This document shows positions 21,546-32,477 of a DNA stretch of 64,000 nucleotides, piece by piece. The notes under the pieces were generated by a model, which did not search any database, was not told the DNA's origin, and worked only from the letters and a program-made list of their open reading frames with translations. This DNA is from Eutreptiella sp. 'Long Island Sound 2002' (Eukaryota > Euglenozoa > Euglenophyceae > Eutreptiales > Eutreptiaceae), in assembly GCA_964036045.1 (NCBI GenBank), contig OZ038382.1, positions 79,025,918 to 79,089,917 on the forward strand, in the 5' to 3' direction. The position numbers and the translations under genes are program-made. The stretch's first letter is position 1. Each line of letters begins with the position of its first letter.

Positions 21546-22149
21546 CACCACACGAGCAACCCGCCCCCAAAACGTACCCAGACCACGCCGCCCTGCAGGA
21601 AAGAAACACCAAGTCAGACCACCAAGACCAACTGTCCAGCCAAGGCCAACCCAAGGGGTACGAAGAGGGTAGGCAGGCAGGGCAGGCCGGCGAAAAGGGA
21701 CAGAGGGACAAGGCGCGGAAGGCGAGGGGAGAGGAACCAAACCCCCCCCCCCCAAACGTACACACACCCCACTGCCGCGCGCCGGGCCACAGCCGGGTGC
21801 CAACAAGGCCCGCCATGGAGCCAAACGGGCCCGCCAGAGAGAGGGAGTGTCCCCGCGCCTGCGCAACAGCACGCCCGGTCAAGGAGCGCGCGCCACACGC
21901 AGGCCAGGCAGGGCACACACGCAGCACCACACGCCAGCACGCACCACGGCACAAAACATGACACCACCACGGCAAACAGACACACCTGACGACGAACAAG
22001 CCGCCAAGCACAAGTCCAAGCCCCGCAGTCCCCACAGCGCAACAGCCGCCGTCCGGATGGAGGTGTGTGCGCCCAGCAGGGTACCAAACCCCTGCCGGCT
22101 ACGAAACAGCCCAACACTGAAGACAGCAAAGAGAGAAAGATACATGACA
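21546..22149. other. Spacer between minisatellite and 127-bp satellite
   Basis: GC-rich sequence with a C run near 21747-21756. No recognisable gene, RNA or repeat unit is present. Confidence 0.5.
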
Positions 22150-23430
22150 CCCCGGATCGGAGCATCCAGGGCGGAATGAAGCACGGCACTAGCCCCCGGA
22201 CTGGATCGTCCGGGGGTGAACCCGGTGCCACGGACTGGAGCGTTCGAGGCAACGGAGAGAATACGACAAAAAAACGCCCCGGATTGGAGCATCCGAGGCG
22301 GAATGAAGCACGGCACTAGCCCCCGGACTGGATCGTCCGGGGGAGAACCCGGTGCCACGGACTGGAGCGTCCGAGGCAACGGAGAGAATACCATAAAGAG
22401 AAGCCCCGGATTGGAGCATCCGGGGCGGAATGAAGCACGGCACTAGCCTCCGGACTGGATCGTCCGGGGGTGAACCCCGTGCCACGGACTGGAGCGTCCG
22501 AGGCAATGGAGAAAATACGATAAAAAGACGCCCCGGATTGGAGCATCCGGGGCGGATTGAAGCACGGCACTAGCCCCCAAACTGGATCGTCCGGGGGTGA
22601 ACCCGGTGCCACGGACTGGAGCATCCGAGGCAACGGAGAGAATACGATAAAAAGACGACTCGGATTGGAGCATCCGGGCCGGAATGAAACACGGCACTAG
22701 CCCCCGGACTGCATCGTCCCGGGGTGAACCTGGTGCAACGGACTGGAGCGTCCGAGGCAACGGAGAGAATACGACAAAACGACGCCCCGGATTGAAGCAT
22801 CCGGGGCGGAATGAAGCGTGGCACTAGCCCCCGGACTGGATCGACCGGGGGTGAACCCGGTGCCACGGACTGCAGCGTCCGAGGCAACGGAGAGAATACG
22901 ATAAAAAGACGCCCCTGATTGGAGCATCCGGGGCCGAATGAAGCATGGCACTAGCCCCCAGACGGGATCGTCCGGGGGTGAACCCGGTGCCACGGACTGG
23001 AGCATCCGAGGCAACGGAGAGAATACGATAAAAAGACGCCCCGGATTGGAGCATCTGGCGCGGAATGAAGCACGGCACTAGCCCCTGGACTGGATCGTCC
23101 GGGGGTGAACCCGGTGCCACGGACTGGAGCGTCCGAAGCAACGGAGAGAATACGACAAAAAGACGCCCCGGATTGGAGCATCCGGGGCGGAGTGGAGCAC
23201 GGCCGGAGCCCCCGGACTGGATCGTCCGGGGGAGAACCCGGTGCTACGGACTGGAGCGTCCGAGGCAACGGAGAGAATACGATAAAAAGACGCCCCGGAT
23301 TGGAGCATCCGAGGCGGAACGAAGCACGGCACTAGCCTTCCGACTGGATCATCCGGGGGTGAGCCCAATACCACGGACTGGAGCGTTCGAGGCAACGGAG
23401 AGAATACGACAAAAAGACGCCCCGGATTGG
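22150..23430. repeat. 127-bp satellite of three hairpins, about ten units
   Basis: The period is exactly 127 bp over about ten copies. Each unit contains three short inverted repeats about 42 bp apart, with the shared loop TGGAGC or TGGATC. The first has arms CCCCGGAT / ATCCGGGG, the second CCCCCGGAC / GTCCGGGGG, the third CGGAC / GTCCG. The T-A pair in the first arm and the C-G pair in the others are matched changes. A linker with GAGAATACGA(T/C)AAAAAGACG closes the unit. The array ends inside a unit, immediately after the loop GGAGC, where the CCCCTG array begins. More copies lie at 32680-32940. Confidence 0.92.
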
Positions 23431-24410
23431 AGCCCCTGCCCCTACCCCTGCCCCTGCCCCTGCCCCTGCCCCTGCCCCGGCCCCTGCCCCTGCCCCTGCC
23501 CCTGCCCCAGCTGCTGCCCCTGCCCCAGCCCCTGCCCCTGCCACGGCCCCTGCCACTGCCCCTGCCCCTACCCCAGCCTCTGCCACTGCCCCAGGCCCTG
23601 CCCCGGCCCCTGCCCCGGCCCCTGCCCCTGCCCCTGCCCCTGCCACTGCCCCTGCTCCTGCCACTACCCCTGCCCCTGCCACTGCCCCTGCCCCTGCCCC
23701 TGCCACAGCCACTGCCTCTGCCCCTGCCCCTGCCAATGCCCTTGCCCCACCGACTGCCCAGGCTCCTGCAGCTGCCCCTGCCCCTGCCCCTGCCACTGCC
23801 CCTGCCCCTGCCCCTGCCCCCCCTGCCCCAGCCTCTGCCCCTGCCCGTGCACCTGCCACTGCCACTGACCATGCCTCTGCCTCTGCCCCTGCCCCTGTCA
23901 ATGCCCTTGCCCCACCCACTGCCCATGCTCCTGCCACTGCCCCTGCCCCTGCCCCTGCCTCTGCCCCTGCCCCTGCCCCTGCCCCCCCTGCCCGTGCACC
24001 TGCCACTGCCACTGACCCTGCCCCTGCCCCTGCCACTGCCCCTGCACCTCCGAAAGCCCGTGCCCCTGCCCCAGCCCCTGCCCCTGCCTATGCCACTGCC
24101 CCTGCCCCTCCCAGGGCCCCGGCTCCTGACACTGCCCCTGCCCCTCCCCCTGCCCCTGCCCCTGCCCCTGCCCCTGCCACTGCCCCTGCCCCTGCCACAA
24201 CCCCAGCTCCTACCCCTGCCCCTGCTCCTGCCCCGGCCCCTGCCCCTGCCCCTGCCCCTGCCCCCCCTGCCACTGCCTCTGCCCCTGCCCCTGCCCCTGC
24301 CACTGCCACTGCCCCTGCCTCTGTCCCTGCCCCAGAGCCTGCCCCTGCCCATGCCCCTGCAACCGCCCCTGCCCCTGCCCCTGCCACTGCTCCTGCACCT
24401 GCCACTGCCG
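23431..24410. repeat. CCCCTG hexanucleotide array 1
   Basis: About 980 bp of CCCCTG units with frequent CCACTG, CCCCGG and CCTCTG variants. The C-rich strand is the plus strand. A hexamer keeps reading frame, so all plus frames read as dipeptide repeats such as (PL)n, (AP)n or (CP)n. The minus strand has GGGG every six bases and should form G-quadruplexes. The right end joins the retroelement ORF1 in frame. Confidence 0.95.
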
Positions 24411-26831
24411 GAGTGTGAGAGGCAGGGTGCAGAGATATCAGCCCTTGCCAGGGTGGCAGAAGAATGGGTGCGGGAGGCGGGAGAAGTGGGGCGCGAGAAG
24501 TGGGCAGTGGGGGCCATTCGGCGTGCGAGGTACCGCAGGGGAGAATGGACGACGCGGGAGGACACAAAGGCGATATTCCCTGTGGCGACGAAGGGGCCGG
24601 CGGCGGCACAGTAGAGGGGACAGGCAGTCCGCATCATCCTCCCGGATGACAGGGTGGGAAGCAGGGGGATGGTAGAAGTCGAGGTGCGCCATGGACAAGG
24701 GGCCAGGTACCAGTACGATGTGCTGACCCCAAAGGTGGTGGTCACCACAGCAGCGGCGGCGGGTATGGAGGTCCGGATTGGACTCGGCCGGGAGGGACAG
24801 GCGGTACAGGTGTACACCATGGGACACTGGGAGGGGCAGCCGGCAATCCAATGGATGGCGGAGCCCGCGTGGGGGGAGCTGCTGCATCCTGAGGGCCAGG
24901 TGGGGAGGGGAAAGGCGGATGAAGCGGACACTGCTGAGCTGGACAGAGCGGAGAAAGAAAAGGAGAAGCGCCAGAAGGAGGCGGCGGCGGAAGGGTTGGA
25001 CATGCAGGGGGACGGCAGGGACAGGAAGGACATGCTGCAGAAGTGGGCGCAGAGGCTGAGGGGCAAGGCGACGGCAGGTCAGAATGTCTGGATAGAAAAT
25101 GGAGAGGCGCAGCCAGGGCTGGAAGACCGCATCAAAGGATGTAGGGGTGAAGAGGTACGGCACATGGTGAGCAAGGCTAGGTACCACCTGAAGGCAAGAG
25201 CGGAGGCGGTGGAGGACAAGTGCAGGCCAGAGTGCACGCAGGCCAGGTGCCTTTGCAGGCTGGACGGACCACAGGAGCCCAAGGGAGGATACCATGGGAT
25301 CAGAGTAAGACAGCCCAGGAGACAAGGGCCTATGTGGCTGCAGATGGGGGAAGAGGAAGGGGCGCCGCTCGTGTACTTCCACCAAGTCAAGCACATGTGG
25401 GTGGGATATTGGGATGGTCGGAGCGGAGCAGTGGGGGAGGAGGAGGAAGCGGGCGAGAGGCAAGCAAAGGCGCACATCCTCACGGCAAACAAGGTGGAGC
25501 CGAAACAGGCGGTGCTGTGGATGCAGATGCAGAGGGATGCGCAGGTAGCGGCGTGTGTGGACAGCACGAGCAGAACAGTAGAAGTGTGGGGGCCCAGGAG
25601 GCAGGTCTTGGCCATGGCGCTGTACGTTGGGGAGACAGTGCGGCACAGCAGAAGCATGGCCGGAGAGTGGGACCCAGACACAGAAATGCACCGGATGCGC
25701 AAGGTTATGCGCATGGTTGACTATGACGAGGCGGCGGGAAGGAGGGCCAAAGGGCACACAATACAAGTAGTGTCCCCACAAGCAAGTGCCACGGGGGCTG
25801 CAGACCAAGGGGTCACGGACGTGGTGCAGGACCGACACACGTGGTGGGTCGTGGAACCCAGGGGGGATAGAAGCCAAGCTGTGGTGTATACGGCGGCGCC
25901 GTTGAAAGGGGTGGAGCACCCGCTCATGCGGTGGGTCGGGGAGGCCGAAGAGGTGAGGGTTGAAAGAGCGGAGGAGGTACGCGAGATGGCCATCCTACGG
26001 GCGTTGGAGTCGAAAATGGATAGGTGTGCGGAGGCGGAAGAAGCGGAAGATATCAGGGAACAGATCCGGTTGGCATTGGAGTGTGTGGCCAGCGGCAGGG
26101 GAGGGGAGCAGCCGAGGTGGATCGTGGCACCCGGAACGGAGGACGGGCGCAGGAAGGAGGCATTGGAGAGAGCGAGAAGGCTCACGGAGGAGGCCAGGAA
26201 GCCGGGCCTGGAGGTGGAAGACGATCCGGGGGGGGAGAGGCCAAGTAGGTGGAGGGGGATGCGGAGGGGGATAGGGGGACAAATGCGGTTCATAGTGGGG
26301 GATGGGGATGGTGAGGAGGAACGGGACGAAAGGGGGCAGGACCAAGCGCGGGGAGAGGAAGGCCGGAAGCCGGGACTGGCAGCGGGCGGGCGGGAAGACG
26401 GGGAGGAGGGAGAAGAAGGGGTGGAAGAGGGAGAAGTGGAGGGAGGAGGGCAGGAGAGTGCTGTTGGAGACAGGGCGGAGGAGGGGAGCAAGGGGGAGGG
26501 GACAAGAGAGGGAAGTGAGAGGGAGGGCGGCAAGCGGGGGAGAGAGGCGGACGAGCAGGATCTGCAAGCAGAGCAGCAGCAGGAGGGGGAAGGGGACGGG
26601 AGGCCAAGAAGGAAACGGGCGAGGGGAGTCAGGTACGGGGAGGAGCAGCGGGGCGGTGAAGAGCAGGGGGCGGTGTGGGAAGGGATGACAGTGTATGGTC
26701 CGCACAAAGTGAGTGGGAAGTGGAGGAGGTATGTGGGAACAGTCGAGGAGATGATCGAACAACAAGATCGCAAGGGACATGTGACGAGGGCAGCCATCGT
26801 GCAGTGGGAGGATCAGGGGGAGGGGGCTGGG
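24411..26831 (+). CDS. ORF1 region of plus-strand non-LTR element
   Basis: This starts directly after the hexanucleotide array, in the same frame as the (PL)n reading, so its own start codon is missing. One TAG (24612-24614) lies inside. It precedes GQAVRIILPDD and the segment YQYDVLTPKVVVTT, which matches the third element (YDIPTPKVVVTH near 49690). A Cys cluster at about 25225-25260 (DKCRPECTQARCLC), YFHQVKHMWVGYW, a long Glu/Arg-rich coiled-coil stretch and a C-terminal beta-rich piece (GKWRRYVGTVEEM, AAIVQWED) follow. The order agrees with the minus-strand copy. It is likely the nucleic-acid-binding partner of the pol domains, by inference. The frame ends in TAG 26832-26834, which cuts the last beta strand from its continuation. 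Confidence 0.65.
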
Positions 26832-26834
26832 TAG

Positions 26835-28397
26835 AGACTGCCGTACCCGGTGGAAAGGTTGCAGGTATGCCCGCGAGGTAGGGAGATGGAAATACACGGG
26901 CAGCTGGTTCCGGAGCAGGAGGCGAGAGAATTGGAAGGAGAAGAGGTGTCGGCGGGGGGGAAGAACAAGAAGAGGAAGTGACAATTAATGAAGCGGGGGG
27001 CGGCCGGGAAGAAGAAGAAAGAAGCCAGACGAAGGCAGGGGGGAAGGAACAAAAGGGAGGACAAGGGCACGGCGGACAGCGGGGATCTACGAGTGGATGG
27101 GGAGGGCAGGTGGCAACGCATGAAGTTGTACACCCATAATGACCCCGCGGCACTGTATCGGGCAGACAAGGCAGCGTGGCAGCAGATGAAGCTGCATGAG
27201 GCGGACCCCGACGTGGTGGCGTACCAGGAGATAAGGTTGCAGGGGAAGGACAACGTCGTGTGCGCGCAGATGTACGACAAGGAGGGGAGAGAGTACCAGC
27301 GGGAGTGGGCACAGGGGGTGCCGCTGTTGGTGCGCAGAGGGCTCAGCGTTGTGCAGGACAAGAAGGTGGGAGCGAGGGGACGAAGGGCAGTGTATGATGT
27401 GGCGACGGAGCACCGCCAGGTAGTCATCATGAACTGCCATGTCCCACATGGGAGGAGGGTCAAAGAGTATGTGGCGCAACTGAGGATGGAGTACGTCAGG
27501 GCGCTGGAAAGGGGGCCAGTCATCGTATTTGGAGACTTCAACTACGATCCACGGAGGAGGGGCGCGGAGACGGAGGTGGACCGCGAGGTGCGGAAGTTTG
27601 TGGAGGAAATGAGGCTGCAGGACGTGTCGTACAGTGGGGTGCCGGCCCCCTCACACTACCCGGCACCGGAAGGCAGCGCGCCGTCGCGGATAGACGCGGT
27701 GTACGCGGACCCCAGCTGGGTCAAGGGGGTGACGGCGGGATACATGGTGGGGCCGGAAGGAATGCAGGACAGGAAGGGGCATTGCCCCATGATGGTGACT
27801 GTGGACGTGAAGGTGGGGGAGCCCGGGGACGAACAGGAGGATGAGCAGGGGTCGGACGAGGAAAACGTCAGCCTGCCGCCAATGGCGAAGTGGCCCGAGG
27901 AGGGGGACGAGAGGTGGCAACAGTGGGGGCAGTGGGTACACGCCGAAATGAGGCAGGGGAAACAAGTACATCAAGCCATGAGGAGGGCAGCGAGGATATG
28001 CGGGTTTACCAAGCAAGGGGGGGAGTCGCAGGCACAGCCCAGGCTGCAAAAGCTGGTGGCCACACTGAGGAAACGGCAGCACGAGGAGGTCGAGGCGCGG
28101 GCGCGAGAAGAGGGGACGGAGTGGCAAACGGAGGTGACACAGGCGAAGAGGAGGGTGCGAACGGCGAGGAGGGCTGGGGAGGAGGAACACGAGAGGATAT
28201 ACCAGAAAGTGGTGGCGGAGCATGAGAGATACATGGAAAGGTCGGTGCCCTACAAGTCGCTGCGGTACATCAGAGAGCTCGCTGAGGCTGGAAAACCAAA
28301 GAAAATCAGGGCGGTGAGACTGCAGTGTGGCAGGGTCACTGGCAACAAAAAGGAAGTGCTGGAGGAGGTGGCGCAGAGTTTCAGGAGGCAGAACAAC
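26835..28397 (+). CDS. APE-type endonuclease domain (plus element)
   Basis: After 48 open codons and a TGA (26979-26981), the Met at 26988 begins a 470-codon frame. Numbered from it, the catalytic set is complete: Asn51 in LYTHNDP, Glu81 in VAYQEIRL, Asp183 and Asn185 in FGDFNYD, Asp236 in SRIDAVYAD, and His265 in KGHCPM. This is the layout of APE-like endonucleases that make the first nick in target-primed reverse transcription. A basic N-terminus (KKKKEARRRQ) and a C-terminal coiled coil frame the domain. Everything stays in the frame of ORF1 and RT. The TAG at 28398-28400 is the boundary with RT. Confidence 0.88.
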
Positions 28398-28400
28398 TAG

Positions 28401-30860
28401 GGGCAGCAGGAGCTAAGCGGGATCACAAGGAGAATGGTAAGGGCGTTGCCGCGGGTGTTCACAGCGGAGCAGAGCGAGGACATACACCGCAGCAGGGTGA
28501 CGCTAGGGGAGATTAAAGAGGCAGTGAAGGCTCTCAAGGGGAAAAAGAGCCCGGGAGTGGACCAGCTGGTGGCGGAGGCGTACCAGCACCTGGAGGCGCC
28601 GGAGCTGGATGGTCTAGCAGGGAGGGTCACGGAGGTGTTGCGCACAAGCGAGCCCCCAAAGGAGTGGGGGGGCAAGGTGCGGCCCCTGTACAAGAAGGGG
28701 GATCACCTCAGGCCGGGGAACTGGAGACCAATATGCTGTGCCGTCACAGAGGCCAAGCTGGTCTGGATGGTGATCGTCAGGAGGATACAGCGGCGGCTGT
28801 ATGCAGCGGGGGTCATACCGGACAATATGTGGGGGTCAGTGCCGGGTAGGTCCACACAGGATGCAAGCTTCCTGTACGATATGTACCTCGATGATGAGGA
28901 CCTAGAGGCATTCATGGCGTCTGTGGACGTGAAGGGGGCGTTTTCCAACACGCCGCATAGGCTCATAGAGGAGGTGTGGCGACAGCTAGGACTCCCATAT
29001 GGTGACTTCGTGGAAAAGTACCTGCGCTCAAGGAGGTACGCGGTCGCCACGGGGAAGGGGTGTACCGAGTGGGTAACCCCAGGCAGCGGGGTGCCACAAG
29101 GAGGGGTGGAGGGCCCGTTCCTGTACTTGCTGGCCATGCTCCCCCTGATGAGTTGGATAGCGCGGGAATATCCACAGCTGGCGCGGATGCCACACACGTC
29201 GCCGGCGCAGGCATATGTGGATGATGCGGTACCCATGGCACGGGATCAAAAGGCACAACAGGTGATACAGGACCTGATGCAGAGGTACGGGAGGGATAAC
29301 CACCTGGTCTGCAGCACGGAGAGGTCGGCGGTTCTGAGGAGGGGTAGAGAGGAAGGCATGGCGCTGGATGTAGGAGACGGAGTGGCATGGCTGGAGAGGG
29401 CGGAGGAAGCGGTGGTGCTGGGACATGTGCAGGCCATGGAGGCAAGGGGGGTCAGGCTACCTGACAAATTAGTCCGGGGGTTCGGGGCGATGCTGGTGGT
29501 CCTGCGGCATCACCCCCCGTCAGTGCACACGACCCTGTACTACCTGCGGGCGGTGCTCAATGCGGCGGTAGGGTACCAGGGGATGCACCTCCCGTACTGG
29601 AGGGAGCAGCTGGAGGAGGTGGAGGGAGAAGTGCGGAGGCTCATCAGAGGGTATGAGGGGATACCCACAGAGGTGCCGTGGTGCGTGTTGCGGTCGCCGA
29701 CGGCCTACTATCGAGAAGGGATGCCAACGGCGGGGGAGGCGTACAGGGCGCACACGGCGAGGACGCTGAGCAGGATCTGCCACAATCTGGAAGAGGTGGT
29801 GAGACGGGTGTGCTATCACGCGGTTGCAGAGGTTCAGAAGGAGGAGAACATGTGCCCGCGCTATGTGTGGCACCGGCGCAGGCAGTTGGCGGCGGGGAAG
29901 AAGGAGCGCATGTGGCGCGCCCTGCAGGCAGTGTTGCCGGGGGAAGAACACATGCTGGCAACCAACAGGACGTGCGGTAGGCGGGGGCCAATCCTGGTCC
30001 TGGACACGGACTTCGGGGGGGCGGCACATGGGACGGTACGGTGGATCAGGAAGGAAGGAGTGAACATGGAGGTGCTGCACGTGCGCAGAAAGGATATGAA
30101 GGAGTACAAGAAGGCGGGGCTGCACCATGCGGAGTTCTATCGGGACACCAGGGTGGTGGAATGGGGTGTATACAGGTGGATGATGAGGAGAGGAAGAGGA
30201 CAAGAGGACCGCGCAAGGTGTAACAGGAGGATGCGCGCGATGTGGAACGAGTGGGTGGCGCTGTGGGGGATCCAGCAGAGGAAGCCAAGAGGCTGGAGGG
30301 AAGAGGGGACACAGCAAGAGAGAGTGGTGCTGGACAGGGGGGAGAGGGACAAGGCCAGACCGGGAATACTGTTGTGTGCGCCGCGGGGACTCAAAGGACC
30401 GAGGGGCAAGGTACAGAGTGCGACCGGGCAGTGGTATGATGTCCATGCAGATATGTTCCGGAAAGACAACATCCCGGAAGAGGCAGGACAGGGGGACCAG
30501 TGCTGGAGGTGCACCAAGGAGGCGGGGCAAATCCCGTGGCCAGTCCTACGAATGACGGTGTGGGCGTTCCCGAACGCGACCATGCGCACTACGGACGCCA
30601 GGGGGCAGTGGTGGGGGCCGGTGCTGCGGCTGCCCAAGGAGGTGCGGGAGGATGAGGAGGCCCAGGGGGACGTGGAGGTCTGGTGGGGAGAGGAAAGGGA
30701 GGGGAAAAGAACAGGGGTCCAGTTTGGATGGGACACAGTGCGGGGACTACAAGAAGAGGATGATGGGGTGGCGGTGAGTTTCCGGATGACAGACACGGGG
30801 AGGCCCGACGAGGAGGCGCCTATAGTGCCCGTGGGCCACAAGTGTGGAGAGAGTGCGAGA
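28401..30860 (+). CDS. Reverse transcriptase domain (plus element)
   Basis: Of 809 codons from the Met at 28434, the first 270 contain the full RT core: KGKKSPGVDQLVAEAYQHL, LYKKGDHLRPGNWRPI, SVDVKGAF with Asp165, GVPQGGVEGPFLYLL, and YVDD at 261-264 (29214-29225). These are the hallmarks of non-LTR RT, which extends the nicked DNA 3' end on element RNA. A long thumb and connector with several Cys/His positions (CWRCTKEAGQIPWP near residue 695) leads to RNase H. No frameshift is visible and the active site is intact. It ends in TAG 30861-30863 in the same frame as both neighbours. It could be functional if translated separately or by readthrough. Confidence 0.92.
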
Positions 30861-30863
30861 TAG

Positions 30864-31802
30864 ATCAGGCTGACGGTCCACGGATTGCCAGCAGACAAGG
30901 TATGGTACCTGGTTCTGGTACAGGCATACCTAGAGCAGGGCAGGGCGAAAGGGGACAGGGCATGGTGCCACGGAGTGGTGGTGACGAAGGGATGGAAGGC
31001 CAGGACGGACAATAAGTGGGCGGTGTACAGAGGGGTAAGAGAGCTAAGCATCGGGGATGGGGTACGAGAGTATGGCATTGGGAAGCACAAAGTGCACTGC
31101 CACTACCCGAGGGAGGTGGTACGCATACAGGAGCCCACGAAGGAAAGGGTGGTGCTATTTCTGGACGGGTCCGGGGTGGAAGGACAGCCGCCCATGGCGG
31201 GGGCAGCGGCGTTAAGGGTCAAGGGGGTGGGACAGGTGACGGAGAGTGTGGTGGAAAAGATGGTGTACGGGGCAGCGTCCCATGGAGAGGTGCAGGCGGT
31301 GGCGGACGTGGTTGGAGAGATAGGGGAGGACGTACGGGAAGTGTGGATGGTGGTGGACGCGGGGGCGGACATGGCGTCCCTCAGGAGACTGGCCAGCAGG
31401 CCACTGCATGAGGCCCTGGGCACGGGACTGTCGTCACAGGTGTACGCGATATGGCACGGGCTGGAGATGAAGAAAGTGCCCCTGGTCATACACCTGGTGA
31501 AACAGGAGTCACAGGGGGCGGGAGTGGGTAATCATGAGGCGGATGGGGCGGCGCAAGCGGTGGATAAGGAGCGGGATCCAGAGTGGAGGGTGCCAGAGAG
31601 CAAAGGGCCCCTCCACTTGGTGCATATACCTCCAAGGGTCGGGGAAGGGGAGGAGGCCAGGTGGGTGGTGGAGGAGGACAGAGGCAAGCAGGAACTAAGG
31701 GTGTATCCACAGCCGGTGCACATGCTGGCCCAAGTACGAGGGGGGCCGGAAGTGGTAGAGCTGAACGAGTACTTGGAGGGCAAGGTGGGACAGGGGGTCC
31801 AA
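30864..31802 (+). CDS. RNase H domain (plus element)
   Basis: A 306-codon frame from the Met at 30885 contains a complete RNase H1 type DEDD set: Asp94 in VVLFLDGSG, Glu135 in SHGEVQAVAD, Asp158 in WMVVDAGAD, and Asp220 in GNHEADGAA. It would remove element RNA from the RNA:DNA hybrid. RNase H after APE endonuclease and RT occurs in the I-type branch of non-LTR elements and in several algal lineages. The closing TAA (31803-31805) is followed, in frame, by the zinc-finger tail. Compared with the minus element it keeps the Glu lost there. Confidence 0.9.
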
Positions 31803-31805
31803 TAA

Positions 31806-32477
31806 CCCAATGTGCTGAGGCCGGAATCGCTGCCCAAAAGGCTGCAAACCAGAAGGCTGCAGGCGATCACGGGGCAGGTGCCGGAGCGTGAAACGATCAT
31901 GCGGTGGTACAGACATAAGGGTATGGACCTCCCGGAGGAGTACATGCGATGCCACTGTGGCCAAGGGCAAGAAACATACGAACACTTCATGCGGTGTGCA
32001 CAGTATAAGGGGATCGAGGAACCACTGGTTCGGGATCAGGACGTCCCGTTACTCAAGAAAGGTGCGAGAGGCAGAAGCGCGGTGGAGAGAGAGCTGGGGA
32101 AAGAGGGGCACCGCAAGGGACTATGGCACATGTCGATAGTGAAACCGCTGTGGCGGGCGCTCGGGGAGCATACAGTGGCACAGGAGGCCATGGCGCACAG
32201 GCTGTTGCGGCGTATGGTGGAGCATCTCCAGGAACGCATGGCGTGCAGAGAGACGCAGTTGGAGGCGCGGGCGGAAGACATTAGTGATCCAGTCACCAAG
32301 CGGGTGGAGATGGCGTTGATCAGGTACAACCCAAAAATCTTGGAGATGGAAGTACGGAGGCGGCCAGATTGGCAACCAAGGCGGTCAGGGGGAGAGATGG
32401 GAATGGAGGACAGAGAGGGAGACGAGCAGAGGGAACGCCTGATGGCACGCAGACGAAAGAGAATCCGGCAGATATGA
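31806..32477 (+). CDS. Zinc-finger tail of pol (plus element)
   Basis: About 220 codons in the pol frame, opening PNVLRPESLPKRLQ. The finger RCHCGQGQETYEHFMRC (C-x-C, then H-x3-C) near residue 45 has the shape of the zf-RVT motif that follows RNase H in many LINE-like proteins. A helical block (VAQEAMAHRLLRRMVEHLQE) and a basic C-terminus (RRRKRIRQI) follow. The first in-frame start is GTG at 31812, with ATG only further in. This argues that the piece is normally translated as part of a longer pol, not on its own. It ends in TGA. Confidence 0.8.
   Translation, partial: PNVLRPESLPKRLQTRRLQAITGQVPERETIMRWYRHKGMDLPEEYMRCHCGQGQETYEHFMRCAQYKGIEEPLVRDQDVPLLKKGARGRSAVERELGKEGHRKGLWHMSIVKPLWRALGEHTVAQEAMAHRLLRRMVEHLQERMACRETQLEARAEDISDPVTKRVEMALIRYNPKILEMEVRRRPDWQPRRSGGEMGMEDREGDEQRERLMARRRKRIRQI

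Noticed and set aside
19732-22035. Minus-strand frame of 767 codons, Cys/Trp/Val-rich
   Set aside because: The 65-bp minisatellite cycles through three frames without stops. The periodic Cys pattern is the repeat itself.
22189-23268. Series of 105-codon minus-strand frames spaced 127 bp apart
   Set aside because: Each is the same satellite unit read in one frame. The spacing equals the repeat period.
20090-23430. CRISPR array
   Set aside because: Whole units are tandem with no unique spacers, and the setting is eukaryotic.
24612-31805. Programmed readthrough at every internal stop
   Set aside because: Where the minus and plus copies can be aligned, their stops fall at different residues. 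Readthrough is kept only as a hypothesis, strongest at 26979.
24411-32477. A non-standard genetic code with TAG/TGA as sense codons
   Set aside because: All three stop codons occur at domain borders and other frames end normally. A code change would need many more in-frame TAG or TGA codons inside domains.
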